Positions 4,926-5,372 of a stretch of 5,372 nt of DNA are shown piece by piece (within the stretch, counting starts at the first letter, position 1; the number at the start of each line of letters is the position of its first letter). Location: assembly GCA_031412355.1 (NCBI GenBank), contig JANOCR010000324.1, forward strand, positions 1 to 5,372, read 5' to 3'. The DNA is from JAENVT01 sp031412355 (GTDB taxonomy: Bacteria > Actinomycetota > Acidimicrobiia > Acidimicrobiales > Ilumatobacteraceae). The notes beneath the pieces were generated by a model. The model was not told the origin of the DNA, did no database searches, and saw only the letters and a program-made list of their open reading frames with translations. A program made the translations under genes and the position numbers.

Positions 4926-5354
4926 GAACAGGGCGCGTCCGAAGATCAGGTTCACAGCGGCCAGGGCCACGAACACGCCGAGCCACACACCTGCGGCCAG
5001 CCACACGTACTCGTGCCAGAACTCGCGCCACGTCGCCACCGGCCAACGTGTCGCTCGCTTCGCAGAGATCGCCCCGACGATCATCCACAACACGGCGCTA
5101 CCGGCCACGGCGCCCAGGTACACACCGCCGCCCGACCGCAACGGTGCACCAGCAACCAACAGGCCGGGCGCAGCCATCACTGCGGTCAGAAACCCGACGA
5201 CGCCGCGCAACAGCGAGGTGTGGCCGCGAAGCAACAACAGCGAGGTCACACCCAACAGGCCAGGGGGCAACAGGGCTACCAATGGACCGGTGCTACGGAT
5301 CTTCGAGCGATACGCACGCGGGCCCAACGGCACGGGTTGATGGATTCGCGGCAT
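4923..5354 (-). CDS. Small multi-pass membrane protein of unknown function
   Basis: I do not recognise the family of this 143-residue protein. Hydrophobicity by eye suggests four membrane segments: about 23-43, 50-71, 78-97 and 116-137. Short basic loops (R43 to R50, R73, and K99 to R110) separate them, and there is a Trp-rich stretch before the last helix (RWPVATWREFWHEYVWLA, 103-120). No catalytic or metal motif is visible. The N-terminus is basic and not a cleavable signal. ATG at 5354 is the only start seen, but the frame remains open to the window edge without a clear Shine-Dalgarno, so the gene may begin upstream of this window and be 5' partial here. It converges with comEA with zero spacing. 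Nothing in the sequence ties it to DNA uptake beyond adjacency. Confidence 0.75.
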   Translation of the reverse strand: MPRIHQPVPLGPRAYRSKIRSTGPLVALLPPGLLGVTSLLLLRGHTSLLRGVVGFLTAVMAAPGLLVAGAPLRSGGGVYLGAVAGSAVLWMIVGAISAKRATRWPVATWREFWHEYVWLAAGVWLGVFVALAAVNLIFGRALF

Positions 5355-5372
5355 GGCATCGATGACCCGAGC

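Noticed and set aside
1..5372. Search for a dedicated defence, mobile or biosynthetic system
   Set aside because: No transposase, integrase, attachment repeat, CRISPR-like spacing, toxin-antitoxin pair or tRNA-like fold was seen. The genes fit ordinary chromosomal functions.

Overview
The window is high-GC, densely packed bacterial DNA. It holds seven convincing protein genes and no RNA gene, mobile element or CRISPR array. An F420-type luciferase-like oxidoreductase, a PAC2 protein of the proteasome-assembly-chaperone family, ATGA stop/start overlaps and TANNNT-like hexamers 6-9 bases upstream of start codons all point to an actinobacterium. An acidimicrobial lineage such as the Ilumatobacter group is my guess; the phylum is better supported than the class.

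Left part, minus strand (3018 down to 37): three genes read leftward, probably as one operon. They are an ACAD10/11-like phosphotransferase (APH fold), a PAC2-family protein joined to it by a 4-base ATGA overlap, and an LLM-class F420-dependent oxidoreductase of the MSMEG_2256 type after a 49-base gap. No terminator is visible between them. A 16-bp perfect palindrome lies just before the PAC2 start, and a duplicated MKVD-encoding start region lies before the oxidoreductase.

Centre: a 33-bp divergent region (3019-3051) separates the phosphotransferase from a rightward CnoX/YbbN-type thioredoxin-TPR co-chaperone. Both genes appear to be driven from it, with a near-leaderless arrangement.

Right part, plus strand (3052-4922): the co-chaperone is followed after 22 bases by a 117-residue HExxH protein of unrecognised family with its own candidate leaderless promoter. 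Next comes a 103-base intergenic region containing a strong hairpin, and then a ComEA-like competence protein (membrane anchor, SLBB, tandem HhH) with a canonical Shine-Dalgarno sequence. The last gene (5354 down to 4923) is a small four-helix membrane protein of unknown function. It converges on comEA with no base between the two stop codons (TGATCA).

The genes look like housekeeping or accessory metabolism (redox chemistry, protein quality control, DNA uptake), not one dedicated system. I found no clear undescribed multi-gene system. The most distinctive items are the small HExxH protein, the promoter architecture, the palindrome at the phosphotransferase/PAC2 junction and the comEA leader hairpin. 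The first 24 bases are a C/G homopolymer block that may be an assembly-edge artefact.
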